This document shows, piece after piece, positions 54,101-62,387 of a stretch of 64,000 bases of DNA. Origin of the DNA: Lewinellaceae bacterium (GTDB lineage: Bacteria > Bacteroidota > Bacteroidia > Chitinophagales > Saprospiraceae); assembly GCA_020636255.1 (NCBI GenBank), contig JACJYE010000002.1, positions 1 through 64,000 on the forward strand, written 5' to 3'. Every line of letters starts with the position of its first letter. Position 1 is the stretch's first letter. Below the pieces are notes generated by a model, which searched no databases, was not told the DNA's origin, and saw nothing but the letters and a program-made list of their open reading frames with translations. Made by a program: the position numbers and the translations under genes.

Positions 54101-55230
54101 AGTATCCAGCTCTCGCCCGCATCCAGGCTTTTCCAAAGCCCGAGGTAACCGTCGTCACCGTCTTTGGAATTGCCGATGAGGCCGGCAACCACCAGGTTGG
54201 GGTCGAGCGGAGAAACGGCCAGTTTGGCGCCGCCGTCCGACAGCCCACTGTAAGCGGGGTCTGCCGGAAAGTACCAGCCTTCATCTTTTACTTCCCAGCT
54301 CTGGCCGCCATCCTCCGACTTCAGGAATTCGCAGCGTTTCTCGGCGGTATTGCCCCGCACGAGATAGAGCACCTGCGGATTATCAGGTTTGAACTCGATA
54401 TCGTAAACCGGGTTGCCGAACAGTTGTTGCCAGTGCTCCCCGCCATCTTCCGAGCGCCACAGGCCCAGCTGCCCGGCCACCAGGATCTGCTGTTCGTCGG
54501 TTGGGCTTACGGCGATGCCGTTGACGCCCAGCCCGTTCACATCCAGCAAAACATCCCAACTGCCGCCGCCATCGGTGCTGCGGTAAAGGCGGTTGCCATC
54601 GCCGGCATACACCGTATTGGCGTCGTGAGGGCTGGCCCGCACGATGCGCACAGATGCCATCATGGTGTTGCCGGAAATATGGGCCCAGTTCTGCCCTTTG
54701 TCCAAAGAGCGGAAAACGCCGCCGCTTTCCGTGCCGCAATACACCACATTGGGGCCCGTATCCGCCACATCGATGGAATAGACATTAGCCTGCCAGGACA
54801 CCTCGAATTGCCCGGAGCCCTGGTTGTAGGTCTCAAAAGGCCCCAGGTTAACCCATGGCCCGGGCTGGCGGGAAGGCGGGTTGCTTTCCAGTAGTTGGCG
54901 GTAGCGCTTTTCGTCCTGCCGAAGGTGTTCCACCGTTGGCCACTCCACGAAGCCCTGGGCATTGAGGAAAGGCTCTACCTGCCGCCGCCAGTGCTTATAG
55001 TTCTGCGTATGGGTGTTTTTTTCAAATAAATGCGAGGCATAGTAGGCCAGGTAGGCGCTGTCCACTAGCCTGACGTTGGGGTTGCTGGCGTACATCAGTC
55101 GTGCCCAGGCAGGGGTTTCCCCGGTAATGGGAGGAACGGTTTTGAACCAGCCGGGCGGCTGGGCGGTAGAAGCTTGAGTAAAAAAAAAGAGTAAGAAAAA
55201 GCTTAGTACAGAACGGAAAACAGCAGGCAT
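51184..55230 (-). CDS. Very large sortilin/BNR-repeat protein with LamG and T9SS domains
   Basis: A 1348-residue secreted protein. The start at 55230 opens a signal peptide ending in STAQ. Residues about 150-830 hold many BNR/VPS10 (sortilin)-type repeats, each with SxDGGxxW (for example RSTDGGGSWDVLLD, RSEDGGEHWQQL, RSTDGGESWENLT), forming one or two large propellers. A PKD-like segment follows (WLWEFEPQP), then a LamG/concanavalin-like lectin domain (about 950-1110) and the T9SS type A sorting domain near residue 1270 (YILYPNPLRQGSG). Such proteins may bind or degrade glycans on the cell surface, but no catalytic residues can be named. Confidence 0.9.
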   Translation of the reverse strand: MPAVFRSVLSFFLLFFFTQASTAQPPGWFKTVPPITGETPAWARLMYASNPNVRLVDSAYLAYYASHLFEKNTHTQNYKHWRRQVEPFLNAQGFVEWPTVEHLRQDEKRYRQLLESNPPSRQPGPWVNLGPFETYNQGSGQFEVSWQANVYSIDVADTGPNVVYCGTESGGVFRSLDKGQNWAHISGNTMMASVRIVRASPHDANTVYAGDGNRLYRSTDGGGSWDVLLDVNGLGVNGIAVSPTDEQQILVAGQLGLWRSEDGGEHWQQLFGNPVYDIEFKPDNPQVLYLVRGNTAEKRCEFLKSEDGGQSWEVKDEGWYFPADPAYSGLSDGGAKLAVSPLDPNLVVAGLIGNSKDGDDGYLGLWKSLDAGESWILQGPHVGGPYEYSGGPVTHKNVMKNEGGGGPYQGFYDYVLAISPFNTSIVYIGGVSLYRSSDGGQSFNVIGGYQGNTWIHPDMQELTVSPDGVWLASDGGVDFSSDEFASVASRKNGITASEFWGFGSGWNDGLLVGGRYHNGNTALRPSFPDGEALRLGGGEAPTGYVNPGRGIAYFSDIDSKEVPESITGTVVNLPGLQLYPSESYYAAHSSELEFSPICYNHIYLGRDNKFWKSLDGGASFEALATFGTDEGRPILQFEISRSNPDVIYVYQRTSFYGAVLWRTQDDGESWDVLSFPSGVNSQRAGVMALNPEDENELWVGFSQNNNDGAKVFRSTDGGESWENLTTPVLDGHAIHAMMYQAGADGAVYIGTDKAVFYRDNSMDDWQLYNEGLPMRTNANLLRPYYREGKLRMATYSNGIWESGLAVPSAPLAQPTVDKLVAGCSRDTFYFDDYSVLRHEGASWLWEFEPQPAYVSALDVRNPRVVFGAEGNYTVSLTVSQADGQSSSKTITDMVEVQGCRVDTIPGLALQLQADGDYATVEGIPINSNELTITAWVRPEGVQGEYTGIAMAGSGPAAGFNFRPDMELGYHWPDGAWWWSSGLTVPADEWSYVALVVRPAGITVYLNGQSATHSFSVPPVDFSGLATYLGSYRGWGGRNFKGLIDEVRFYNRALTTEEIRLHRHLVSDPDEDESLVAYFQFNEAGGPAYNKLGNQHAILAGFAGRTLSTAPIGSGQSEQLQIQAPGTYAFGETGLSLAFDGSATLPGGPVVVSRLNVPPDVQPGEEVQPPSGYWILNNYGANEDWGPVQSLRLGGLPIPAVAEGQPGAFALFQRGDNSEGDSWGNTLGLAEEVTPGPVSGALVFSAGNTLAHSGQLIVVQGGLVRTQNQLLPGKYILYPNPLRQGSGLYIQTDQPGAYTFELFDASGKAVCKTRISGQALLPLEGLPAGAYAYRVAGERYMVSGSLVVY

Positions 55231-55456
55231 GTTTTTGGGGGCAAAATAGGGGAAAAATGCGACTTTGTCTATGCTCCAAAGGCCCGTCACAGGGCTATCG
55301 CTTTATTTTGCCATCGCGCCCTAAAGGGAACAGAAAGAAAAATCATCGCAAAGAAAGAACGATGATTTTTCCTTCAATAATCAAGCATCTAAATCAAATG
55401 CGATTACCCATAGGCATTCTTATACCTAAGCCTATAGTGAAGTTCGGGCCGTCCGC

Positions 55457-55999
55457 TTAGTTATGGGCCTCCGTCAGGTCCTGAATTTCAGCTTCTTTAG
55501 CCAATTCCATGATGGTTTCAATACCATTCTGAGCGGCCTGCTTGCTGGAATATCCTTCGCTGACAAAAAGGACCTGGCCGTTCTTGGCGCGCATGCGGAA
55601 ATAAATGTCTCCTGCTTTTCCGTTGAACAGTTCGAACTCTGCTTTACGCTTGGGTGCGTCTGCTGCAGTGAGGTCCTCAATTTCGGATTTCGGCGCATTA
55701 TTCATAACGGACGCAATGCCTTTTTCTACATTCGCCTTGGAGCTGTACGTTTCGCTAACGCCTAAGACGGCCCCGTTGCCCGCCTTTAGCACAAAATAAG
55801 GTTGTCCGTTGGAGGCTTCGCGCACCTCAAAGTTATCCTTATCCACGGCATTTTTCTTGATGGAATTGATCGCGTCTTTTGCAGATTCCCGCGATTGGTA
55901 CCCCTCGCCTGAAAGGATGATCTGTCCATTGCCAGCATAAAGCCGGATGTAGAATTGAGCGTCTTTGCCTTTGAAGATTTCGAATTTGGGATAGGCCAT
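55457..55999 (-). CDS. YegP-family protein with three DUF1508 repeats
   Basis: A 180-residue protein made of three repeats of about 50-60 residues: FEIFKGKDAQFYIRLYAGNG, FEVREASNGQPYFVLKAGNG and FELFNGKAGDIYFRMRAKNG, each followed by a Gly-x-Tyr/Ser-x-x-Ala segment. E. coli YegP has two such repeats in about 110 residues, so this one has gained a third. The fold is a compact beta-beta-alpha type; the function in the cell is not known. The DUF1508 label is from established family patterns. Confidence 0.88.
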   Translation of the reverse strand: MAYPKFEIFKGKDAQFYIRLYAGNGQIILSGEGYQSRESAKDAINSIKKNAVDKDNFEVREASNGQPYFVLKAGNGAVLGVSETYSSKANVEKGIASVMNNAPKSEIEDLTAADAPKRKAEFELFNGKAGDIYFRMRAKNGQVLFVSEGYSSKQAAQNGIETIMELAKEAEIQDLTEAHN

Positions 56000-56122
56000 G
56001 TTTGTTTAGTGTTTGGTTTTCAAAATGTAATGACTTAAACAAACATAATGGCCAAATATTAACTCAGGGTTATTTATAAATGAATTATTCATATAGCTGG
56101 CTATAAGCCGCTAAACACAGGT

Positions 56123-56872
56123 TTAATACACATGCTGGCCGCCATTTATTGAATAGTTGGCGCCAGTGATGAAGCCGGCATCTTTGGAAGCCAGGAAGGA
56201 GACCAGGTGAGCGATCTCAAAAGTACCTCCCAGCCTGCCAACCGGAATGGTCTTTATGATCTGTTCGCGCACTTCTTCGGCAACGGCCATCACCATGTCG
56301 GTGCCGATGTACCCCGGAGAGATGGTATTGACCGTTATGCCTTTGCTGGCCACCTCGATGGCCAGTGTTTTGGTCAGGCCGTGCATACCGGCCTTGGCAG
56401 CTGAGTAGTTGGCCTGGCCGAACTGTGCGCGCTGGCCGTTGACCGAGGAGATGTTAATGATCCGGCCGTAATTTTGCTCGATCATCGGGTTGATAACGTG
56501 GCGGCAGCAGTTGAATGCGCTGTATAAGTTTGTTTTTAAAACGGCGTCCCAGTTTTCGAAGCTCATCTTCCTGAAGGCCCCGTCGCGGGTGATGCCGGCA
56601 TTGTTTACCAGGATATCGACGGTGCCGATTTCGGACTGTATCTTGCTGACCATTTCTCCTACGGATCCAAAATCAGAGACATCAGCGAAATACATGGGGA
56701 CGTCATAACCAGCTGCCCGCATTTCCTCCTTCCATTTTTCAGCCTTTGCCTGCGTATGATAATTGGCCACGGCCAGGTACCCGTCGTCCATCAGGTGTTT
56801 GACCATTGCGGTGCCCAGGCCACCCGTTGCCCCGGTCACCAATGCAATATATTTTCTTTCGTCCTTTTTCAT
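56123..56872 (-). CDS. phaB: Acetoacetyl-CoA reductase
   Basis: A 249-residue short-chain dehydrogenase with TGATGGLGTAMV, NNAGITRDGAFRKM, the catalytic Ser in INISSVNGQRAQFGQ, Tyr-x-x-x-Lys in NYSAAKAG and the C-terminal GANYSINGGQHVY. The SVNGQ-FGQ-NYSAAKAGMHG signature is that of PhaB, the NADPH-dependent reductase making (R)-3-hydroxybutyryl-CoA. Though 5.7 kb from phaC, it is the better PhaB candidate than the SDR at 44947. It has its own promoter (57080-57109). Confidence 0.92.
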   Translation of the reverse strand: MKKDERKYIALVTGATGGLGTAMVKHLMDDGYLAVANYHTQAKAEKWKEEMRAAGYDVPMYFADVSDFGSVGEMVSKIQSEIGTVDILVNNAGITRDGAFRKMSFENWDAVLKTNLYSAFNCCRHVINPMIEQNYGRIINISSVNGQRAQFGQANYSAAKAGMHGLTKTLAIEVASKGITVNTISPGYIGTDMVMAVAEEVREQIIKTIPVGRLGGTFEIAHLVSFLASKDAGFITGANYSINGGQHVY

Positions 56873-57079
56873 AATACCGTTTTTGTCTGTTAGTTAGGCG
56901 ATTGATATATTAAAACATACAGATATTTGAATACCTGACTACAATAAGCACAGCTCTATTTTTTTTAGACTTTGCCCCGGCATGGTCAAGGAAGGGGTAA
57001 TCCGTAATAACGAGAAGAATAATAAGTTACAAAAAACTGTATTTCAAACCAATACAATACTGTAATTTTTTTTGAACTC

Positions 57080-57109
57080 CAAATTTACATTAAGTATTTC
57101 AAAAGTCAA
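57080..57109 (-). promoter_or_regulatory. Promoter of phaB
   Basis: On the minus strand, TTG (57109-57107) and TAAATTTG (57087-57080) are 19 bases apart, the same layout as the promoter at 47404 before the phasin-like gene. The leader would be about 200 bases. This shared form fits joint expression of the separated PHA genes. Confidence 0.6.
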
Positions 57110-57146
57110 CCCCAAAATATTTTTCTATTTACCAGGCTCTCGGCCT

Positions 57147-57154
57147 TAATTTTG
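57147..57154 (+). promoter_or_regulatory. Promoter -7 element (TAATTTTG) before the symporter-hydrolase gene
   Basis: A full TAnnTTTG match 46 bases before the ATG at 57201. No strong -33 box is seen; a T-run at 57121-57124 is the best candidate. The gap 56873-57200 holds only this and the phaB promoter. Confidence 0.45.
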
Positions 57155-57200
57155 GTTTGGATTACCTTAATTTTCAGCTTCCGGCAAAAGTCAACAGGAT

Positions 57201-59621
57201 ATGGCATCACAGGAACTTGTATGGGCAACTACCGTATTACTCATTCTCTACGGCGCTGCCATTCTCTACTTCGTCATTCGGGGCGCGCTCCGCACCACTT
57301 CCATTTCGGATTATGCAGTGGGCAGCATCCGGTTCTCACCCGTAGTTGTGGGCCTGTCGCTGGCCGCATCCATAACCAGCGCGGCCACGTTTATCATCAA
57401 CCCCGGCTTCATCGCCCTTTATGGTTTTAGCGGCCTGCTTGCTTTCGCCATCGTTATGCCGCTGGGCATCTTTTTCTCCCTGGCCATACTGACCAAGAGC
57501 TTCCGCAAACACGGCGCCTCCGTGCAGGCACTGACCATGGCGCAATGGATCGGCAAGCGTTATGGCAGCAACGGATATGCTCTGTTTTTCGGTTTCCTCT
57601 CCCTCCTGCTCATTACCTTTATCGTGCTGATATGCGTCGGCATGACCAAAGTAATGGCCAAGGCCCTCAATGCCGATGAGCTGTATATCCTCATCGGGCT
57701 GGCGGCCTTCGTATTCGGCTACATGATGTTTGGAGGGGCCAATTCTATGGTGTACACCAATACGATCCAGGCTATACTGATGCTGATCGTCGCTTTTATA
57801 TTGCTGGGGTCAGGTTATGAGCATTTCAGCCAGGGTGTTCATGGCTTCATCGACAAGCTGGCGGCCATCGACCCATACCTGGTAAAGGCCGTCAACCCTA
57901 ACAGTTTCCTGTTCCGAGACTATTTTGAGATCGTATTCTGCAACCTGGTGGTGGGTGTGGCCATCGTATGCCAGCCGCATATCATTACCAAATCATTGCT
58001 ACTGAAGGAAGAGCGCGACGTCAACCGCTATCTGGCCACGGGTATTCTGGTGGAGGCCATTTTCTTTTCTGTCGTGCTGGCAGGCCTGTATGCCCGCCTG
58101 CGATTTCCCGACTTGACGGCTGATGGCCAGCCCCTGAAAATGGACGGCATCATCCCGGCCTATGTCGTCACGGAATTTCCCGTCTTCGTAGGGCTGATCG
58201 TTATTATGGGGTTGCTCTCCGCAGGCCTTTCCACACTGGAAGGGCTCATCCAGTCGGTATCGACGACCATTACTTCCGACATCATCGGCCACCTGGCCGG
58301 CCCCAGGCTGGGCGAAGGCGAGCGGCGCACGCGGCGGCTCATTGCCATTAACAAAGTCGTGATCGTGTTCCTTGCGGTGGTATCCATCTGGCTGTCTTAT
58401 GGCCAGCTGGCCCATCCCAGCCTGAGTGTGGGCATCTTTGCCCAGAACGGTGTTTACGCCTATTTTTCAGCAGCTTTTGTGCCGGTGCTGCTGGGCATTT
58501 ACTTTCGCGACGTGCCCAAGGCAGCGCCCGTCGCCGCTTCGGCAACAGCGGTGCTGGTGCATTTCGGCACCTATTACGGCCGCCTGAGCTGGTATATGCA
58601 GGCTGAAGTACGCAACCCTGCTATTGCCGCCACATACGCCATCCTGGCTTCGCTGGTGGTGGGCGTCAGCCTGTACTACCTGCTGCGAAAGCGCAGGCAG
58701 GCAGGCCCGGCCGCGCAGGGCCCTGTCGAAGCACATGACGAAGTGCCGGCTGCCAAAGCGGCTCCTGGCCCTCAGCAGTACACGCAACATACGGCCACAC
58801 TTAGCGATGGCATTGAGATAGGCTACATGGCATGCGGCGAAGGCCCCAGAACCCTGCTGTTCCTGCACGGGTTGGCCAGCAACTACAAAGGATGGGTAAA
58901 ACTGGCTACGGCACTTTCGGGCCACTACCGCTGTATCGCAATGGATTTTCCGGGGTATGCCACGTCGGGCAAAGGAGATTATCCCATCAGCATGGCCTTC
59001 TTTGCGAAAAAGGCCATTGAGCTGGCCGAACATCTGGAGCTTGAAAAGCCGATACTCGTCGGGCATTCGATGGGTGGCCAGGTAGCGCTGACAGCGGTGT
59101 TGCAACGCCCCGGCTTTTTTGAGAAACTGGTGCTTATCGCTCCGGCGGGTTTCGAAACCTTCAACCATACAGGCCACCAATGGCTGCGCAACCTCTACAG
59201 CCCGGCCCTGATCAAAGCGACATCCGTAGAACAGACCCGCTCCAATTTTGAGGCCAATTTTTTCCAGTTCCCCTCCGATGCCGAATTCATGATCGACGAT
59301 CGCCTCGATATGCGCCGGAATGTCAAAGCGTTCGACTATTTCTGCCAGCTGATCCCCCGCTGTGTGGCCGCCATGCTGGACGAGCCTGTATTCTCCCGCC
59401 TCCCGCAGGCCAAGCTCCCCACGCTTATTCTTTTTGGCCAGAACGACCTGCTCATTCCCAATAAAATGCTCAATCCCACCCTGACTACGCGATTAGTAGG
59501 AGAGATCGGCGCGGGCCAGATCGAGGGAAGCCAGCTGACGATGCTGTCCAACTGCGGCCATTTCGCTCAGTGGGAATGCGCCGATGCCGTAGCGGGGGCG
59601 ATCCGGGAGTTTGTGGGCTAA
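57201..59621 (+). CDS. Sodium:solute symporter fused to an alpha/beta hydrolase
   Basis: An 806-residue fusion. Residues 1-500 form a sodium:solute symporter (SSS family) of about 13 helices: SDYAVGSIRFSPVVVGLSLA, SAATFIINPGFIALYG, TKSFRKHGASVQALTMAQWI and GLLSAGLSTLEGLIQSVSTT are family motifs. A linker rich in Ala/Pro/Glu (about 505-525) joins it to an alpha/beta hydrolase of about 280 residues with oxyanion segment LLFLHGLASNYKGW, nucleophile Ser623 in VGHSMGGQVAL, an Asp in LILFGQNDLLIP and a His in SNCGHFAQWE. If the linker ends in the cytoplasm, the hydrolase could act on the imported ester or thioester. No frameshift joins the parts; one frame runs through. Substrate unknown. Confidence 0.88.
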   Translation: MASQELVWATTVLLILYGAAILYFVIRGALRTTSISDYAVGSIRFSPVVVGLSLAASITSAATFIINPGFIALYGFSGLLAFAIVMPLGIFFSLAILTKSFRKHGASVQALTMAQWIGKRYGSNGYALFFGFLSLLLITFIVLICVGMTKVMAKALNADELYILIGLAAFVFGYMMFGGANSMVYTNTIQAILMLIVAFILLGSGYEHFSQGVHGFIDKLAAIDPYLVKAVNPNSFLFRDYFEIVFCNLVVGVAIVCQPHIITKSLLLKEERDVNRYLATGILVEAIFFSVVLAGLYARLRFPDLTADGQPLKMDGIIPAYVVTEFPVFVGLIVIMGLLSAGLSTLEGLIQSVSTTITSDIIGHLAGPRLGEGERRTRRLIAINKVVIVFLAVVSIWLSYGQLAHPSLSVGIFAQNGVYAYFSAAFVPVLLGIYFRDVPKAAPVAASATAVLVHFGTYYGRLSWYMQAEVRNPAIAATYAILASLVVGVSLYYLLRKRRQAGPAAQGPVEAHDEVPAAKAAPGPQQYTQHTATLSDGIEIGYMACGEGPRTLLFLHGLASNYKGWVKLATALSGHYRCIAMDFPGYATSGKGDYPISMAFFAKKAIELAEHLELEKPILVGHSMGGQVALTAVLQRPGFFEKLVLIAPAGFETFNHTGHQWLRNLYSPALIKATSVEQTRSNFEANFFQFPSDAEFMIDDRLDMRRNVKAFDYFCQLIPRCVAAMLDEPVFSRLPQAKLPTLILFGQNDLLIPNKMLNPTLTTRLVGEIGAGQIEGSQLTMLSNCGHFAQWECADAVAGAIREFVG

Positions 59622-59625
59622 AAGC

Positions 59626-60162
59626 TCATTGCCCGCTGCTGTCGGGCTTTACCTGCCTTTTTTCCTCGTACAGGATGGTGCCCTGATGCAGGCGTTCGTC
59701 CAGGCGTTTTTTCTGTTCCGCCTGTATGGCCTCTACCTGCCCCTTTACATCGATGGGCTTTTGATTAAGGCTGCGGTGAAAGGAACGGATGATGAGCTGC
59801 GACATATCGTCGGGGTGGTAGACGCCCATCCTGCGCAGGGCATCCGACAGGCGGGAGCCCTCGTAGAAACCCCAGTTGAGCGTGATCCAGCGGCCGAAGC
59901 TGAAGTACAGTTTGTGTACGGCCTCATCTTCAGAAACGCTCTTGAATTTGGCCTTGGATTCCCTGTCAACCAGCTTATTGAGCTGCGCGATGGCGTCGCT
60001 GATGTCCTTGGGGATGTAAACGCCGGCGATGTATTCCATTTGAATGCGCTGCTGGTAACCTTCGTCAAATTCCTGCTCCGTTTCCGGGGGCTTTTGCCCC
60101 CACGAAGGGCCGGCGGCCAGGGTGAGCAGAACCAGGAGTAACAACCACTTTTTTTCCTTCAT
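59626..60162 (-). CDS. Secreted protein resembling DUF6794
   Basis: A 178-residue protein with signal peptide (MKEKKWLLLLVLLTLAAGPS, ending in SWGQ). The core AGVYIPKDISDAIAQLNKL, SEDEAVHKLYFSFGRWITLNW and MGVYHPDDMSQLIIRSFHR resembles a small domain family (DUF6794, from memory) found in Bacteroidota; it has no known function. The Lys/Glu-rich C terminus is likely helical. It ends four bases from the convergent symporter-hydrolase gene. Confidence 0.7.
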   Translation of the reverse strand: MKEKKWLLLLVLLTLAAGPSWGQKPPETEQEFDEGYQQRIQMEYIAGVYIPKDISDAIAQLNKLVDRESKAKFKSVSEDEAVHKLYFSFGRWITLNWGFYEGSRLSDALRRMGVYHPDDMSQLIIRSFHRSLNQKPIDVKGQVEAIQAEQKKRLDERLHQGTILYEEKRQVKPDSSGQ

Positions 60163-60267
60163 GATGACTTCGATTGACTGATGCCCGGGGCTTTTTTATC
60201 CCGGCTGACCAATAAACTACCGGGGCTTTCAAAATATTGCGTGGGCAAGCCCTGATACAGGCGCACC

Positions 60268-60296
60268 AAAAAAGCCTGCCCTGTGAGCGGGCAGGC
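60268..60296 (-). terminator. Terminator after the FabH-like gene
   Basis: On the minus strand a perfect eight-base-pair stem (arms GCCTGCCC and GGGCAGGC, seven-base loop) is followed by six T. It lies 58 bases after the stop codon at 60354. Confidence 0.85.
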
Positions 60297-60353
60297 CCTA
60301 ACATTAATGTGCTATGAAAAAGTTAATACAACTTCCAAAGAACGATCCGGTGC

Positions 60354-61421
60354 TTACCAGCGCAATACCGCTGCGCCCCAGGTGAAACCACTGCCGAATG
60401 CAGCCAGGCAAACCAGGTCGCCCGGCTTGACGGCGCCTGCTTCATAAGCCTCGCACAGCGCAATAGGCACGGAAGCTGCTGTCGTATTGCCGAATTTCTG
60501 AATATTGTTCCATATCTGGCTATCGCGCAGCCCCAGGCGTTTTTGCACGAACTGGCTGATGCGCAGGTTGGCCTGGTGCGGAATGACCATATCCAGGTCT
60601 TCCTTTTGCAGCCCTGCTTTATCCAGGGCTTCTATAATGACCTCGGGGAATTTTTGAACGGCCATCTTAAAGACGAACGGCCCGTCCATGTATGGGAAGA
60701 GCATGCCTTCGTCTATCATGCGCTGGGTGATGAACATCTCTCCGTATTCCGCATCAGAATATCCGTAATCGGCCGGTTCTTCGAGATATTTGGCATGGTA
60801 GCCGCCATGTGCGCCCGGGTTGATAAATGCCAGCTTTTCAGCATAGGTGCCGTCAGAGTGCAGGCAGGTGGAGAGTATCCCTTTGTTCTCCTCTTCAGTA
60901 GGCTGTAGGACTACAGCCCCGGCGCCATCGCCGAAAATGACCGTCACATTGCGGCCACGGGTGGTGAAATCCAGGCCCATGGAGTGCATCTCGGCGCCAA
61001 CGACCAGCACGTTTTTATACATACCGGTACGAATGAACTGGTCGCCTACCGTAAGGCCGTAGAGGAAACCGGAGCATTGGTTGCGGATGTCAAGAGCGCC
61101 CGCTGCGGTGTTGGTGATGCCGAGTTCGCGTTGCAGTAACACACCGCAGCCTGGAAAGTAATAGTCGGGGCTGAGCGTAGCAAAAATGATAAAGTCCACT
61201 TCTTCCTTTTGGATACCTGCCCGCTCGATGGCGACAGTGGAGGCTCGGGCGGCCATAGAAGTTGTCGTCTCTTCGTGTTTTTTGCCGTATCGGCGTTCAA
61301 GGATGCCCGTACGCTCCTGTATCCATTCATCCGACGTGTCCATCACTTTCGTGAGGTCATGGTTGGTGACCACTTTTTCCGGCACATAGTACCCAATACC
61401 GCCAATTTTTGAACGCAACAT
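60354..61421 (-). CDS. 3-oxoacyl-ACP synthase III family protein
   Basis: A 355-residue FabH-like ketoacyl synthase. The catalytic Cys116 is in IRNQCSGFLYGLTVG, the His in VIPHQANLRISQF and the Asn in KFGNTTAASVPIA, followed by GDLVCLAAFGSGFTWGAAVL. FabH enzymes start fatty acid synthesis by joining acyl-CoA to malonyl-ACP. The sequence is somewhat longer than E. coli FabH (317), as in a subgroup of Bacteroidota that carry several FabH copies; it may serve a special acyl chain or secondary lipid rather than bulk synthesis. No fab or plsX genes are adjacent. Confidence 0.9.
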   Translation of the reverse strand: MLRSKIGGIGYYVPEKVVTNHDLTKVMDTSDEWIQERTGILERRYGKKHEETTTSMAARASTVAIERAGIQKEEVDFIIFATLSPDYYFPGCGVLLQRELGITNTAAGALDIRNQCSGFLYGLTVGDQFIRTGMYKNVLVVGAEMHSMGLDFTTRGRNVTVIFGDGAGAVVLQPTEEENKGILSTCLHSDGTYAEKLAFINPGAHGGYHAKYLEEPADYGYSDAEYGEMFITQRMIDEGMLFPYMDGPFVFKMAVQKFPEVIIEALDKAGLQKEDLDMVIPHQANLRISQFVQKRLGLRDSQIWNNIQKFGNTTAASVPIALCEAYEAGAVKPGDLVCLAAFGSGFTWGAAVLRW

Positions 61422-61627
61422 AGATTTTTATTTTGTATATTTTGAAATCTACCAACGGTGCGGTGTGCCCAACCTTGGATGGTGAAAATCGAAATTTTAT
61501 TTCAAACGGCAAAGCTATGCTTCGCAATAGGCACAAAAATAGATGTTTTGGCGAACTATTCCAGCGAAGCACAAAAGGCTAAGCAACAAAACGAGCTTCG
61601 GGCATCAGAAAAATGTGTAATTTCACA

Positions 61628-61658
61628 ATAATTGAAGTGCTTTTTGCACTTCAATTAT
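61628..61658 (+). promoter_or_regulatory. Perfect 31-base palindromic hairpin before the response regulator gene
   Basis: Arms ATAATTGAAGTGC (61628-61640) and GCACTTCAATTAT (61646-61658) pair perfectly over 13 bases around a loop of five T. It ends 21 bases before the start codon at 61680. It is not followed by a T-run. It could be an operator for a dimeric regulator (possibly the gene's own product) or an mRNA hairpin acting on translation. Confidence 0.6.
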
Positions 61659-61679
61659 GCAGCACGCAAAATCAGGGAT

Positions 61680-62309
61680 ATGATCAATCTGGGAATAATT
61701 GAAGACGAGAAAATGTTCCGGGAAGGGCTGGTGCAGTTCTTTCAGGAGCAAAAAGAGTTCCACGCCGTCTATTCCGAACAATCTGTTGAAGGGTTTCTGG
61801 ATCAGCTCGACAAAGGGTTGGAAGTCGATATCGCCCTTTTGGACATCGGCCTTCCCGGCATGTCGGGGCTGGAAGGCATACGGCTGATCAAAAACCGGCG
61901 CCCCAACCTGGATATCATCATGCTGACTTCCTATGACGATTCCGACCGCATCTTCAAGGCGTTGTGCGCAGGAGCCGATTCCTACCTGATAAAACGCAGC
62001 AGTATCCATGATATTAAAGATGCCATTCTGACCGTAAAACGGGGTGGCGCCTACATGTCCCCCTCCATTGCCCGAAAGGTAATTGATCATTTTTCGCCGA
62101 GGCGGGAAAGCGAAGATGAGATGCTGCTCACCAGCCGGCAGGAGCAGATCGTACAGGGGCTGGTCGACGGGTTGAGCTATAAAATGATCGCTGACAAATA
62201 CCTGATCTCTGTAGAAACAGTTCGGGACCACATCAAAAAGATATACCGCAAACTACACGTTAACAGTAAAGCTGAAGTCATTCGCAAGCGAATGGACGGC
62301 GAAATATAA
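61680..62309 (+). CDS. NarL/FixJ-type response regulator
   Basis: A 209-residue regulator. The receiver domain has acidic residues in LGIIEDEKMF, the phospho-accepting Asp in VDIALLDIGLPGMSG and the Lys in SYLIKRSSIHD. The LuxR-type HTH is at about 145-205 (LTSRQEQIVQGLVDGLSYKM, VETVRDHIKKIYRKL). The ATG at 61680 was chosen because the receiver starts there; upstream in-frame codons lie inside the palindrome. It precedes a propeller sensor gene by 78 bases, so the pair may form a signalling unit. Confidence 0.93.
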   Translation: MINLGIIEDEKMFREGLVQFFQEQKEFHAVYSEQSVEGFLDQLDKGLEVDIALLDIGLPGMSGLEGIRLIKNRRPNLDIIMLTSYDDSDRIFKALCAGADSYLIKRSSIHDIKDAILTVKRGGAYMSPSIARKVIDHFSPRRESEDEMLLTSRQEQIVQGLVDGLSYKMIADKYLISVETVRDHIKKIYRKLHVNSKAEVIRKRMDGEI

Positions 62310-62387
62310 GCAAGGATTTCTATGACTTCTTAATTTTTAATAACTTGCGTGCTGAGGTAGCAATCAAAATACTTGGCATCTGAGCCC

